Origin: Conus ventricosus
Lineage: Eukaryota > Mollusca > Gastropoda > Neogastropoda > Conidae
DNA length: 64,000 nt
Direction: 5' to 3'
Assembly: GCA_018398815.1 (NCBI GenBank)
Contig: CM031626.1
Coordinates: forward strand, 42,779,933-42,843,932
The translations under genes and the position numbers were made by a program. Positions 1-13,027 of this stretch are shown here, piece by piece (the first letter of the stretch is position 1; every line of letters begins with the position of its first letter). Under the pieces are notes generated by a model, which saw nothing but the letters and a program-made list of their open reading frames with translations, made no database searches and had not been told where the DNA came from.

Positions 1-1
1 A

Positions 2-110
2 TCAGGAAACGTGGGGATGACTTGGAACCAGCTGGAGAAAAGAGCCCAGGACAGAGATGCCTGGAGGTCCTTGGCTGGCGGCGGCCTGTACCCCAGGAGG
101 GGTAATAGGC

Positions 111-115
<5 letters not shown>
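2..115 (+). pseudogene. LINE ORF2 C-terminal fragment (non-LTR retrotransposon)
   Basis: Reading from base 2, the frame is open to a stop at 113-115 and gives the classic tail of a LINE ORF2 protein: a Trp-Asn-Gln-Leu-Glu start, an AQDRDAWRSL core and a GLYPRRGNRR ending. I know this pattern as the last residues of reverse-transcriptase proteins of RTE/CR1-type non-LTR elements in many marine animals. The element runs off the left edge, so only its 3' end is present. The stop codon is followed directly by a (GAT)n microsatellite, the usual 3' tail of such elements. The orientation is plus. The exact LINE clade cannot be fixed from about 37 residues. Confidence 0.72.

Positions 116-144
<29 letters not shown>
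111..144 (+). repeat. (GAT)n tail of the LINE fragment
   Basis: About eleven GAT/TGA repeats begin inside the stop codon of the LINE reading frame. A simple-repeat tail at this position marks the 3' end of a non-LTR retrotransposon. In another frame it reads as poly-Asp, which is an artefact. Confidence 0.85.
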
Positions 145-539
145 TAATGATTCCACCTGTTCCTTGGCTGGTGGCATCAGAGCTGTTTGCAGGGCTACAA
201 CGGGTCAGGATGCTGCCTCACATGATGCACTGTCCAGTTCAATTCGTGCTCCAGAACTTCTGTCTCCCGAATTTTGTTCCACATATTTCTTTTTAATTCA
301 GCGTACTCATCACGTTTTTGCCAAACGTGTGTACAAAATATGGCGAATCCATATGGGTACACAGGTCTGCATGACACAGTTCACGCAAGACTTGCTGACA
401 GTGCCAATCCTTCTTCTGGGTTCCCTGGCCATACCCTAGACAACTGGTCAAACAGGTATGACGCATTCAAGGGAGACTAACGTGCATATCTTGCACAATT
501 ATCATTTATGAGTTGTAGCCCTTGATTTGAGTTTGTGAA
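145..539. other. Unannotated spacer
   Basis: No coding sequence, RNA gene or repeat that I recognise lies between the LINE tail and the GT microsatellite. Short open frames here lack codon structure and any motif. Confidence 0.5.
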
Positions 540-540
540 T

Positions 541-588
541 TGGGTGGTGGTGGTGGTGGTGGTGGTGGTGTGTGTGTGTGTGTTGTGT

Positions 589-673
<85 letters not shown>

Positions 674-782
674 GGTGTGTGTGTGTGTGTGTGTGAGTGT
701 GTGTGTGTGTGTGTGTGTGCGTGTGTGTGTGTGTGTGTGTGTTGTGTGTGTGTGTGTGTGTGTGTATGTGTGTGTGTGTGTG

Positions 783-833
<51 letters not shown>
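541..833. repeat. (GGT)n-(GT)n compound microsatellite
   Basis: About 25 bases of GGT repeats run into roughly 265 bases of nearly pure GT with scattered interruptions (C, A, TT). The Cys-Val and His-Thr frames that cross it are repeat artefacts. Confidence 0.95.
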
Positions 834-835
<2 letters not shown>

Positions 836-2247
836 ACACTGCTACTGCTACAAAAACCCTAAGTGCTTTAATATTAAACATATGTATATGCGAAAATCAC
901 ACAAAACAAAAAAATGATCTGTAAAATCAAACGTGAAAACATATGTCACATACTAACTGACACACCTCTTCAGCCTCTTGTTTTCTTTTCCAGACACCAA
1001 AATGTCTTGAGACGTTCGATATTCCCTTATTGTTGTGTACAACTTGAAAGCCTTCCTGCTTCGCGCGCAGTTTGCAGAAGTGTCACTGAATTCGTGGATA
1101 AGCTATTTTTCCTTCCTACTTTCTGTTTTGTTTATACAGGAAGCAAGGCGCTATGCAAGTATTCTTGAAGTTACTACTACTACTACTACTACAGCTAACA
1201 ACGATAACAATTATAAGAATAAGAATAATTTCTTTTACAAAAATATAAAAACTTTAAGTGCTTACAACATTGAATAGAATATAAACGTGACGTGAAATGT
1301 GTCTAGTCATGTACTCTCTTTGTCCGTGTCCTTAGTTTTAACTAACCCCCTCTCTTTCCAAAAGAACATAAACGGTTTAGAATTAGGAATTTGTGGAAAA
1401 CATGTAATGATGCAAAAAGCACAATACAAAGGCGACCTATAAAATCAAACGTGAAAACATGCTACATACACACACACTGTTACTTACCTGTTCCGCCTCT
1501 TGCTTTCTTTTCCTGACACCAAAATGACTCCGGACATTGGATTTTCCCTTATTGTTCGGTGCAACTTAAAATACTTCCTGCTACTCATGCATTTCGCAGA
1601 AGTGTCGCTGAATTCGTGGATAAGCTATTTTTTCTTTCCTACTTTCTGTTTCGTTTATACGAGGAATGAGGTGCTGTGCAACTATTCTTGAAGTTACTAC
1701 TACTACTAGTACTACTACTATTACTAAACTACTACTAACAACGATAACAAGAACAAGAATACGAATAAGAATAATTTCTGTTCTAAAAACATAACTATCC
1801 CTTAAAGATATAAAAACTCTAAGTGCTTACAATATTGAATAGAATATAAACGGTTTAGAATTAAGAATTTGTGGAAAACATATATGCGAAAAGCACAATA
1901 CAAAGGCAATCTATAAAATCAAACGTGAAAGCATATGTCACATACACACATACTAACTGACTTACCTGTTCAGCGTCTTGTTTCTTTTCCTGACACCACA
2001 GTGTGTCCAGACGTTCGATTTTGCCTTATTATCGTGCACAACTTCGTGCTACTCGCGCGGTTGGCAGAAGTGCCACTGAATTCGCAGAAAAGCTACTTTT
2101 CTTTCCTACTTTCAGTTTCGTTTGTACAGGCTGTCCGTTTACAAGCTCTCGTCAACCGTATTGCCATCATTTTAAACCGAGAACACGAGTACGTACTGGT
2201 TAAGCCACACTGCATAAATTTTGCGCGCTCTCAGACCTTAAAATTAC

Positions 2248-2292
<45 letters not shown>

Positions 2293-2385
2293 GTTGGAGA
2301 GAGCGGTGGTGGTGGTGGGGGTGAGGGAGAATGAGGGGAAGAGGTACCTGGGTGGGTTGGTGGGGGAGGGGAGAGGAGGAGAGGG

Positions 2386-2421
<36 letters not shown>

Positions 2422-3064
2422 ACTGCTACTACTACAAAAACCCTAAGTGCTTTCAATATTAAACATATATGCGAAAATTACAAAAAAAAAAAAAAGATCT
2501 GTAAAATCAAACGTGAAAACATATGTCACATACACACATACTAACTGATACACCTGTTCAGCCTCTTGTTTTCTTTTCCGGACACCAAAATGTCTTGAGA
2601 CGTTCGATTTTCCCTTATTGTTGTGTACAACTTGAAAGCCTTCCTGCTTCGCGCGCAGTTTGCAGAAGTGTCACTGAATTCGTGGATAAGCTATTTTTCT
2701 TTCCTACTTTCTGTTTCGTTTATATGGGAAGCAAGGCGCTATGCAAGTATTCTTGAAGTCACTACTACTACTACAGCTAACAACGATAACAATTATAAGA
2801 ATAAGAATAATTTCTTTTATAAAAATATAAAAACTTTAAGTGCTTACAACATTGAATAGAAAATAAACGTGACGTGAAGCGTGTCTAGTCCTGTACTCTC
2901 TTTGTCCGTGTCCTTAGTTTTAACTAACCCCCTCTCTTTCCAAAAGAACATAACCGGTTCAGAATTAGGAATTTGTGGAAAACATGTAATGATGCAAAAA
3001 GCACAATACAAAGGCGACCTATAAAATCAAACGTGAAAACATGTTACATACACACACACACTAA
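834..3064 (+). repeat. Array of about 0.5-kb repeat units, block 1
   Basis: Four tandem copies start near 929, 1440, 1919 and 2509, after the end of an earlier copy (834-928). The unit order is: a CACATACACACATACTAACT lead; a TTGTTTTCTTTTCCTGACAC segment; CTTCCTGCT; a GCAGAAGTGTCACTGAATTC segment; CTATTTTTCTTTCCTACTTT; then one of two middles. Middle type A is GTTACTACTACTAC plus ACAACGATAACAAT. Middle type B is CTCTCAGACCTTA plus a long (GT)n. An ending follows with AATATAAACG, TAGAATTAGGAATTTGTGG and AAATCAAACGTGAAAAC. Copies are roughly 80-95 percent alike by eye. The units have no coding potential. They may be a satellite grown from a retroposon or a multimerised SINE; the family is not one I can name. 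Confidence 0.85.
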
Positions 3065-3381
3065 GCAGGGGCGGATCAGTTACTTAGAGAGGGGGGGATT
3101 CCAAAGTGGGGCAGGGGTCCAGGGGCCGCCCAGGCCCCGGTGGGGTCCAGGGGCAAAGACCTGGTGGGGGGTCTGGGGGCAAAGCCCCCAGAAGCTGAAG
3201 ATATTTTCACTTTCTGAGGTGCTTTGGAGGCCTCTCCTGGTGTCTATTTACTATGAATCTGTACACAAATATGTCTGGACATTTTTTTGCAGAAAGGCAC
3301 TGTGATCAACGAAAATACATAAACTTACTTACATAGGTTGACTGAGAGGGACAGGAGGGGCATCCATAGTTGCTCCACTGT

Positions 3382-3573
3382 TTACAGGAAATTCTTTGGC
3401 AGCAACTGCATATAGGACCTATACTTTGTAGCATAGGAGTCCACAGCTGCTTCAATATCAATGGGTATGTCACGATGGACCCTCATGAGCGCAAGACCAT
3501 TCAGACGGCCTGCTCCCATTGATGTGCGCGTGTAGGTGTTCAACGACCTCAGCCCAGAAATGGTCCTCTTTGC
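3382..3573 (-). pseudogene. hAT transposase C-terminal dimerisation region
   Basis: On the minus strand a frame without its own ATG ends at a TAA at 3384-3382. It reads AAKRTISGLRSLNTYTRTSM, then a GAGRLNGLALMRVHRDIPID block. This is the conserved end of hAT transposases, where an aromatic/Leu-rich segment is followed by RLNGLALxxxHRD. No upstream catalytic region is preserved inside the 0.9-kb element, so the copy is a deletion derivative that cannot make an active transposase. The frame is too short to be noticed as an ordinary ORF. Confidence 0.82.
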
Positions 3574-3903
3574 AGCTAAACAAACTGATAAATACGCTGG
3601 CCGCGATTTGTATACACTGTGTTGAAAAACTCTTCAACTCCCGCAAGCTTCTCCACGACTTCTTTCTCTTCGCGATTCGCGCTCGTAAACAAAGAGAGCG
3701 CAAGCTGCCGATGTTGAAAGATACGTCTTTCCACCACATACTTTCAAAGAATCAGCATCCCGCACGATGCAGGGGCAGAAAATAAGATGTGTTAACATGT
3801 TCAAATTTATTTCTTTTCTTTTTCTGAGAGATGAATTTGGTATTTTTCTTTTTTCAAAAAAGAAATTATAAAGCTGAGAGTTTGTTTTTTTTTTTTTTTT
3901 TTA

Positions 3904-3923
3904 GGGGGGGGGGGGGGGGGGGG
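3904..3923. repeat. Poly-G tract (20 G)
   Basis: A 20-base run of G follows a T-rich run near the right end of the hAT element. Pure G runs of this length can form quadruplexes and are error-prone to sequence. Confidence 0.95.
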
Positions 3924-3964
3924 TTTTCCGGAACCTCTGGAACCCCCCCTCAGATCCGCCCCTG

Positions 3965-4080
3965 CTAAGTTACTTACCTGTTCCGCGTCTTGTTTTCTTT
4001 TCCTGACACCAAAATGACTCAGGACGTTCAATTTTCCCTTATTATTGGGCACAACTTAAAATACTTCCTGCTACTAAAGT
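3965..4080 (+). repeat. Truncated 0.5-kb repeat unit
   Basis: The host repeat resumes exactly at the hAT target duplication (CTAAGTTACTTACCTGTTCC) and runs to CTTCCTGCTACT, where the LTR retrotransposon begins. Confidence 0.8.
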
Positions 4081-4081
4081 T

Positions 4082-4302
4082 AATTGGGCAAACATCATCT
4101 TCGGCTCGCCCATTTAGTTAGGGATGTAGGGTTCTTATCATTGTATGTCCTTATCACCTATGCCCCCACAACATTTGGGCAATAAAAGAACTGGAATTTG
4201 AAGCTCTCTCATGTGGTCATTTGAACGAGAGATGTATAAGGGGGGAGTGACAAGCATTGAGACAGGGAGTAAGTGACACCCCTTCCCCCACTCTATAAGA
4301 TT
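4082..4302 (+). promoter_or_regulatory. Probable 5' LTR end and primer-binding site of the gypsy element
   Basis: Sequence after the repeat junction carries AATAAAAG at about 4181 (LTR-type poly(A) signal). At 4303 a TGGCGCTGCGAGCAGGAT stretch begins with the obligatory TGG of a tRNA primer-binding site. There is no matching 3' LTR to confirm the limits. Confidence 0.5.
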
Positions 4303-4320
4303 TGGCGCTGCGAGCAGGAT

Positions 4321-5039
4321 GGTGATGGGGACAAAAAGAAGTTAAAAAAAAAATTTCAGACTAGATAAACCCCACCGAGGCTACACAGACGACCCGGGCC
4401 CGACGACTGAGACGGGAGAAGCCATACGGAGGGCCGTGATGAACGCTAGGGCTTGGAGACCCTAGGGAGGACCAGACTGCTGGGCGAGGACCATCGTCCA
4501 GGACAAGACAGGACACCGGCAGCCCAAGACGAGGCAGCCCCACCAGCCCGTGGTGATATACTTTGGATTGCATAAACAAAAACCCAACAAATGAATTCTT
4601 TGTGGAACATTGATTTTTGATTTTCTTTTTCTTTCATGAGCAGGAAAGGTGTATGCCTTGAGTGACATTCCCAAAGAAGGCAGATTTTGACCTTATGATT
4701 TTTTTTAACTTCAGTTGAAAATCCTTTGTTCTCACAACTTGTGGTACAGATGTGTGACAGTCCTTAGCGATTGGGTACACTTCATTATTGGGGTGGGTTT
4801 TTTTCTAGCCCCATAGTACTCTCAAAGTCGGGGAGCATTTGGATGCATTTGGCTGTATGGTTTTTGGTTTGGTTGTTTTTGTTTTTGTTATTGGAAATGT
4901 TCTGTTCCTTTTCCCTTCTTTTATGACAGTTGTTGAGTATTTTTTTGGTGGGGTTGTTGTTGTTTGTAACATTCCAAGTATTTGGGTGTTGTACCATTGG
5001 TAGTATTTAAAAAAAAAAGAAAAAAAAGTAGTTGTCAAG
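4321..5039 (+). other. Leader between primer-binding site and gag
   Basis: About 0.7 kb of non-coding, T-rich sequence (several TTTTT runs, GGGTTTTTG-type stretches) lies where a long gypsy leader would be. No gene is recognised. An insertion inside the leader is possible but has no visible ends. Confidence 0.4.
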
Positions 5040-5817
5040 ATGTCGCAAGAGCGTGAAAGCGCATCTGCATCCCCAACGATGCCTAACTTACGGCAGAAGA
5101 TTGGAAGATCCCCCGTACTAGGAGAGGGGTGATGATTAGTGGTGGTCTTGGGGGGATGAGGAACCACAGCCCAGGCCATAGGAGCGGGTTCGTGGAGGAG
5201 GTCGAGAGCCTACGCAGGCAGTTAGAGGAAATGAACTCTCGCAGCAGAAGGTTGTGGTGATTGGGCCCAACAAAATAAAGTTAGGAAATTCCTCGGGGAG
5301 CCAGAAGCAGATGGGGGGTACGTAGTGGAGGATTTCATAGAGGAGGTTAGGGTATTGCTAAGAGGGGAGGAAGATAGAGAAGGAAAGGGGCAGCTGGTTC
5401 TGAGCCCTCTCGAGGGGGTGGCAAAAATGGAGGTGCGGTCATGTGGGAGACCACAGGACTCGGCGGAAGCCATTTTGGAGACCCTGCAACATGCGTTCGG
5501 GGACCGCCGTTTCCTCCCTGCCTTACTGGCTGACCTCGCTGAACGGAAACAAGGGGCAAGAGAGGGCATAAGAGAGTATGCCAATGACCTGTTTTCCCGA
5601 TACAAGAAATTAACACAGAAGCAATGGAAGGAAGGAAAACAGTTGGTCGAAGAAGATGCATTGGTAGGTCAGTTTGTAGAAGGACTCCGCAACAAGAGCC
5701 TGGCACTTGACCTGAAAAGGCAAGTAAAAAGGAGCATGCCATCTTTCGCAGAAATTAGGGAAGAAGCTCCAGAGTGGGAGGAAATGAAGGGGGGGGGGGG
5801 GCAGTTAATAGCCGTAT
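5040..5817 (+). pseudogene. Gypsy gag (matrix/capsid) region, frameshifted
   Basis: The likely start is the ATG at 5040 (MSQERESASASP). Frames then shift and the main capsid-like stretch runs 5325-5817, rich in Glu and Arg, with ETLQHAFGDRRFLPALLADL and a YANDLFSRYKKL segment. These resemble the capsid of Ty3/gypsy Gag proteins, where an alpha-helical DLxxR/YxxxL pattern packs the particle. It ends at a G-run (5788-5799) that breaks the frame. Not intact. Confidence 0.65.
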
Positions 5818-5993
5818 AGCAGGTATTGGGGCAGTAGGGAGTCAGCTGTCAGAGTTGGAAAGGGCCCAAGAGGAGCTGAGACAGGAAAAAATGAGCTTGA
5901 GGAGAGAGTTAGAGGTCTGAAGCAAAAGGGGAGGAGACCGCAAGATGAGGAGGACAGGAACAGACAAAGGGGTGCTGGCGGAGGTCAGTAGAG

Positions 5994-6035
5994 TGTTATC
6001 TGTGTAGGAAGCCAGGCCACATCCAGAGATTCTGT
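5994..6035 (+). pseudogene. CCHC zinc knuckle of gypsy nucleocapsid
   Basis: The codons spell CYLCRKPGHIQRFC, which is Cys-X2-Cys-X4-His-X4-Cys. This is the standard nucleocapsid knuckle that binds element RNA. It sits between capsid and protease as expected. Confidence 0.85.
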
Positions 6036-6168
6036 AGGGGAACTAGGGATCAGGATTTTAAACGGAGAACCATCAGTGTAGGGAGCCGTATACTGATGGA
6101 ACCAGCGTGGCTCATCACTGCTGTCCAGGACGTGGGTGTGAGCGGCCTACCATCAAGGTAGAAATAGG

Positions 6169-6470
6169 TGTGTAGAACTAGAGGCGCTTTGGGACACTGG
6201 CTCGCAAGTCACCATCATGAGTGACTGCCTATATCATAAGTATTTTTCAGGGGATTCACCACTAGTTAAAGATGTCCAGTTAGTTAAGTTAGTGGCTGCC
6301 AATGGGTTAGAGGTGCCATACATAGGGTACACTGTCATGGACGTCAAGATAGGGAAGCGGGTCATTCCAGCCAGGGGAATCCTCGTACTGAAAGATAAAG
6401 GTGGTCAAGGTCAGGAGCTATGTAGTTGGCTTCATCACTCCTCCTGGGTATGAACGTCATCCGGGAAATT
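6169..6470 (+). pseudogene. Gypsy aspartic protease
   Basis: An ALWDTGSQVTIM segment gives the active-site Asp-Thr-Gly-Ser of a retroelement protease. The flap/beta region follows to about 6440. The terminal LLGMNVI motif, which corresponds to the family's conserved hydrophobic-Leu-Leu-Gly block, is only reached after a frame change between about 6410 and 6440. The domain is present but broken. Confidence 0.75.
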
Positions 6471-7090
6471 AAGGGGGATCCAGAGGTGGTGGTCAACCTG
6501 GAAGATAAGTCATATCAAGCAAGCTTGGTCAGAGCCCAGCGGGCGGAATCATCTTCCAGTGAGGACAATCACCGGCGTCACTGTTCCCGGAAGGGGGAGG
6601 AAGCGAGGTCAGCAAGGTCAGAAGGAGTCAGAGTACATCATAGAACCACTGAAAGAGCAGACTGATGGCAAATTCTTGGTTGCCAGACAGTGGTGGCAGG
6701 AGAGGGACCATGGATCATCCCAGTGGTGAACATCGGGGAAGAGGATATCATGATAGCTGGTAGGACTCCGTTAGGCATAGTCAATGAGGTAGGGCATGTT
6801 GTGATATCAGAGGTTGGGTTCAAGGAAAGTAAGGGTCAGTTAGTTGTCCAGTGTAATAGAGTAGGAGTAGCTAGTCAGGCTAAGTCTCCGGCACAGGTAG
6901 ACCTGTCCCGAGTAGAGTGCTCTGCCTCGGAAGGATACAACTGAGGCAGCTCTGGAGGAGTTTGCTGACACCTTGACCAACGATGAATTCGACGTGGGCC
7001 ACACGACCGGGTGAAACATAAGATTCCGGTAGAGGATGACACCCCCGTGGTGCAGGCCTACGGAGGATTCCGCCCACTCAACTGGGAGAT

Positions 7091-7770
7091 GTGAAGCAGC
7101 GCCTTAAGGAACTCCTGGAGAAAGAGATCATCCGACCAAGCAGCAGCCCATATGCTTCACCGATCATCCTGGTCAGAAAGACGAACGGGAGCCTGAGGAT
7201 GTGCGTCGATTACCGTAAACTGAATGCGAAGACCAGACGGGATGCTTTCCCCCTACCCGCATCGACGAATCCCTGGATGCCTTACAAGGGGCTTGTTACT
7301 TCTCCACGATGGATTTGGCTTCAGGATACCACCAGGTTGAAGTAGAGGAAGAGGACAAACACAAGACGGTCTTTACAACACCATTTGGCCTCTTTGAGTT
7401 TAATCGGATGCCTTTTGGGCTGTGCTCGGCACCCTCGACGTTCCAACGGCTCATGACTTCAGGAATGAGCGACCTCTTTTCCAAGTCCTGCTTGTCTATT
7501 TGGACGACATTTTAGTATTCAGCAGGACCTTCCAAGAACACCTGGAGCGACTGAGGATCGTTCTCACACGTCTGCGGGAGATGGGCCTGAAGTTGAACCA
7601 GAGAAGTGCAAGTTTGGACAGAGGTCAGTCCAATACTTGGGTTACTCCATCTCGGCAGAGGGAATCGAAACAGAACAGAACAAGATCAAAGCAGTTGCTG
7701 AGTGGCCCATTCCGGAGACCTGAAGGACCTGCAAGCGTATTTGGGTTTTGCTTCATATTATCGAAGGTTT
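7091..7770 (+). pseudogene. Gypsy reverse transcriptase, 5' part
   Basis: The region shows the ordered RT blocks: KELLEKEIIRPSSSPYASPI, then SLRMCVDYRKLN, then MDLASGYHQVEV, then PFGLFEFNRMPFGLCSAPSTF, and the catalytic YLDD at about 7497-7508. The blocks lie in at least three frames. The sequence stops in the thumb (LGFASYYRRF) at the retroposon insertion and continues after it at 8708. Reverse transcription of element RNA would be its role; this copy is dead. Confidence 0.9.
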
Positions 7771-8690
7771 TTTTTTGTTTTTGTTTTTGTTTTTTTTGGC
7801 TGTCCCAACCTCTGCGCCACCTCAGAGGCAGTGCACACACGCGCTCATTCCGACACCCGTCCACAGCCACAGCCCGGTCGGCCCGCCGCAGCCCGCACTG
7901 ACAATCCACAGGGGGCAGTCAATGTCAAGTCGTCAAGAGGCAACCCACCGGAGGAGACACTCACTGCTGCGAGTCACTTCAGTGGTGTTCAGTGGCGCTG
8001 TTCTGATCTAACATACGCAGGACACCACCTACTAAGCCCCTACTGACGACAATAATTGCTTAGTCGCGGAGCCGGCGTGAGTGAGCTCTCCCTCCAGAGG
8101 GCGCCACCACGTCCGTCCACGACAGCCCCCATGGACTCGCCGATACCGGTGACCCCAACGGAACCAAACCAACACCACAGACGTGGAGAGGACATCGAAA
8201 CTGAGGTCACCATGAGAGCAGGGCATGAAGGGCCACAGAATCTGAGACATTTTTTTTTTATGCTGATCGATGAGAATGAGGATGATTAAGATGATGCTAC
8301 GGATTTCCATTTCGGTCTGAGACTACATGACAGGGCTGTACTCTACGCTTCCTTTCATAATATATCCCGGCGTCAACCGGGCCCGAGAGATACAGGCACC
8401 TGCAGTGTTGGTCAGGGAATTTGAGCAACACTCTCAGAAACGCATCCATTAAGTGGATGAAACTCGACTGTGTGGTCCAAGTCTTCCCAACTGAGTCCGC
8501 AGCAAACTCAACTCTGGGTAGGAGCCGGTCGGGGCAGAAAAACCCACATGACTCTGATGGTTCGCGCTGGTGACCTACTCGTTTTTGATGTGAACCAGTA
8601 TTTTAGGAAGAAGAAGAAGAAGAAGGATTCGAACCCACGACCTCCCAGCCGGGAGTCCGCGACGCTAACCACTTCGCCACGGCGGCTGGT
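7771..8690 (-). mobile_element. tRNA-derived SINE-like retroposon inserted in gypsy RT
   Basis: A perfect 17-bp target duplication, CATATTATCGAAGGTTT, occurs at 7754-7770 and 8691-8707. On the minus strand the element starts at 8690 with a tRNA-like head. Its box A is TGGCGAAGTGG and its box B is GGTTCGAATCC, separated by about 34 bases, both fitting Pol III promoter consensus. It ends in an A-rich tail, seen on the plus strand as the T/G run at 7768-7799. At 920 bp it is long for a SINE. The body between head and tail has no ORF I recognise and may include a second element. Confidence 0.85.
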
Positions 8691-8707
8691 CATATTATCG
8701 AAGGTTT

Positions 8708-9367
8708 GTAGCGGGGTTTGCCCGCATCGCAGGCCCACTACATGCATGCGTAGGAAAGGTCTGTGAAGCAAACAAGTCCAAGCCAGCAGGGAAGACAGCT
8801 AGACTAGGTGGGGCATGGACCCATGAGTGTCAACGGGCATTTGAAGATTTGAAGGCAGCATTGACATCTGCTCCTGTCCTGGGATATGCCGACTACAGCC
8901 TCCCTTTCATCGTGGAAACAGATGCCAGTCTGAAGGGGTTGGCACTGTGCTGTCGCAAGTCCAGGATGGGAAACAGAGAGTGATCTGCTATGCCAGCCAC
9001 ACGCTACGTCCTACTGAGAAAAAACGTGGACAACTACAGTTCAATGAAGCTGGAGCTACTGGCATTAAAGTGGGCTGTCACTGAGAAGTTCCGGGGATAC
9101 TTGATAGGTGCCAAGTTCGTTGTCTACACTGACAACAACCCCCTCAGCTACCTCAAGACATCCAAGTTCGGGGCGGTGGAGCAGCACTGGGCAGCTCAAC
9201 TGGCAATTTTCGATTTCGACGTCAAGTATCGCTCCGGAAAGTCGAACGTGAATGCGGATATGCTCAGCAGGTATCCGTTGGAAGCTACAGGGGAGGATCA
9301 GGAGGAGTTAGTTGCCGCTATGTCTGTCACGGCTACTCCCATCCCTCCAGCAGTAGCCAGGCAGGAA
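8708..9367 (+). pseudogene. Gypsy RT thumb and RNase H
   Basis: After the retroposon the gypsy frame resumes with the RT connection (CQRAFEDLKAALTSAPVL) and RNase H: FIVETDASLKGLG with the first catalytic Asp, SSMKLELLALKWAV with the catalytic Glu, and VVYTDNNPLSYL with a catalytic Asp. An ADMLSRYPLE ending is typical of gypsy RNase H. RNase H would degrade the RNA strand of the RNA-DNA hybrid. There is at least one frame change near 8940-8990. It ends at the junction with the 0.5-kb repeat. Confidence 0.88.
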
Positions 9368-11739
<2,372 letters not shown>

Positions 11740-11943
11740 TGTTGTGTAAAGAAAGACAACCTTTACTTTATTGTATTGTCCCCCTCTCTATTCCTTGATT
11801 ACTTCCCTTGTACGTTGTGCGTGCCGTTTAGGAATAAATAAAGTTAGCTTGATGCTCTGCAATCTCGTCTGCGGTTTGTCTGATATTGTCTGGATGAACT
11901 CCATCGAATAATAGCCCACCACTCGGCGATAACAAACAGAACA
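11740..11943 (+). repeat. 5' LTR
   Basis: It starts TGTTGTGTAAAGAAAG and ends near AACAGAACA. It contains AATAAATAAAG (poly(A) signal) near 11833. The sequence is matched at 17320-17522 with few substitutions and small indels. Confidence 0.93.
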
Positions 11944-11961
11944 TGGTGTCAGTGTGATACC
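11944..11961 (+). promoter_or_regulatory. Primer-binding site
   Basis: TGGTGTCAGTGTGATACC directly abuts the LTR. The TGGTGTCAG start is the form used by many gypsy elements that prime from tRNA-Leu. The primer identity is inferred, not checked. Confidence 0.6.
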
Positions 11962-12142
11962 CAGGATACTGGAGCATCCTTTCACTGGAACAAAGGTACG
12001 TCACAAAACGATCCTTGTTAGAAAATGTCTTTCAAACCGCCGGAACATTCTCGTTTCACTAGCCCTCCACGTGGCTGCTATGGCGCGAAAAGTGAAGTAA
12101 CAGTAGCCTGCCGGAGAACCCACTTAGAGCAGGACTAGGTTT

Positions 12143-12988
12143 TTGTCCTCACTTTTAGGTCTATCGCTTTCTATAATTTGTTTTTCTTTCATCGCAACCC
12201 CCACAAAACGGCGTAAAATCAATTGGGTGATTGTGGCTGTATACCCTGAAGAAGAAGAAGAACGATTCTCCAGGTTTCGAATCGCCATGAAGCTGAACAA
12301 AGAGGAAGGTGAAATTCAAGTGAGTTCAGTCTTGTACGCGATGGGGGCGGACGCAGAAAAGATCTTCGCTCAGTTTGGCCTGTCAGACGAAGAACAGAAG
12401 AATTATGGCGTCGTATTGACAAAGCTGAATGAGTACTTCATACCCAAAAGAAACGTCATGCACGAGCGCGCAACGTTCCACCGCAGAGACCAAAGAGTAG
12501 GGGAAAGCGTTGAGCAGTATGTGAGATGCCTTTATGAGCTTGCCCAACATGCCAACTTCCCTGAAAAAGAAGAGACCCTTAGAGATAGGCTAGTCCTAGG
12601 ACTGCACGATCAAGACCTCTCTGAAAAACTTCAGCTTGAAAGTGAGTTAACTCTTAGAAAAGCAATGACACTGGCCAGACAACATGAACAGGTGAAACAG
12701 GAAATGGCAGAGCAAAGAACAAGACAGCACGTAGACCGTGTGTGCCACCTGAAGGGTGGGCAACATCACAAGTCGCATTACACTAGCAGCAGTAGCAGTA
12801 GCAGCAGTAGTAGCAGTAGCAAAGGCAGTCAGTCACGTGCCTACAGACAACACTGCGGAAAGTGTGGGCGTTCTCACGAACTGGGGAACTGCCCAGCCAA
12901 GGGAAAGAAATGCCCCAAGTGCGGGAAATCATCACATTTTGCCAACGTTTGCAAGACACCGAAGAAGAAAGTACAGAGCGTGCGTTAA
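12143..12988 (+). pseudogene. Gag with two zinc knuckles
   Basis: The open frame covers about 280 codons; the true start may be the ATG at 12289 (MKLNKEEGEIQ). It shows a Gag capsid-type helical region with HERATFHRRDQRVGESVEQY and LRDRLVLGLHD motifs, characteristic of the retrotransposon Gag family. A poly-Ser stretch follows (about 12783-12826). Two knuckles come next: CGKCGRSHELGNC, and CPKCGKSSHFANVC, the second a canonical CCHC. The protein would bind and package element RNA. The gene reads open, but pol is broken. Confidence 0.88.
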
Positions 12989-13027
12989 GCAGAGACCACT
13001 GGGAAGGAAGGAAGAGGAGAAACCTTC

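Larger units (their letters stand above)
3066..3964 (-). mobile_element. hAT-type DNA transposon remnant with TIRs and 5-bp TSD
   Basis: The left end reads CAGGGGCGGATC and the right end GATCCGCCCCTG with one extra base between (AGATCCGCCCCTG), so the element has roughly 12-bp terminal inverted repeats. It is flanked by CTAAG on both sides (3061-3065 and 3965-3969). Other copies of the host repeat show an uninterrupted CTAAGTTACTTACC there, which confirms the empty site. A hAT dimerisation-domain fragment lies inside on the minus strand. The interior also holds a 20-base poly-G tract and a T-run near the right end. If one base is moved from each flank into the TIR, the duplication becomes TAA, so the TSD is either 5 or 3 bp. 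Confidence 0.85.
4081..9367 (+). mobile_element. Degraded Ty3/gypsy LTR retrotransposon (5' part, integrase and 3' LTR missing)
   Basis: Domains occur in Ty3/gypsy order on the plus strand: LTR-like leader with poly(A) signal, primer-binding-like site, gag, CCHC knuckle, protease, reverse transcriptase and RNase H. The sequence then drops straight into the 0.5-kb repeat at about 9368, so integrase and the 3' LTR are absent. Both junctions fall at the CTTCCTGCT segment of the host repeat, which suggests loss by recombination between repeat copies. Several frameshifts and a 0.92-kb retroposon insertion in the RT domain mean no intact polyprotein is possible. No second LTR copy was found, so the 5' boundary is approximate. 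Confidence 0.82.

Noticed and set aside
57..296. Poly-aspartate small protein
   Set aside because: It is the (GAT)n tail of a LINE read in another frame.
477..881. His-Thr and Cys-Val rich open frames across GT/CA repeats
   Set aside because: They only translate dinucleotide microsatellites; similar frames occur at every GT tract in the window.
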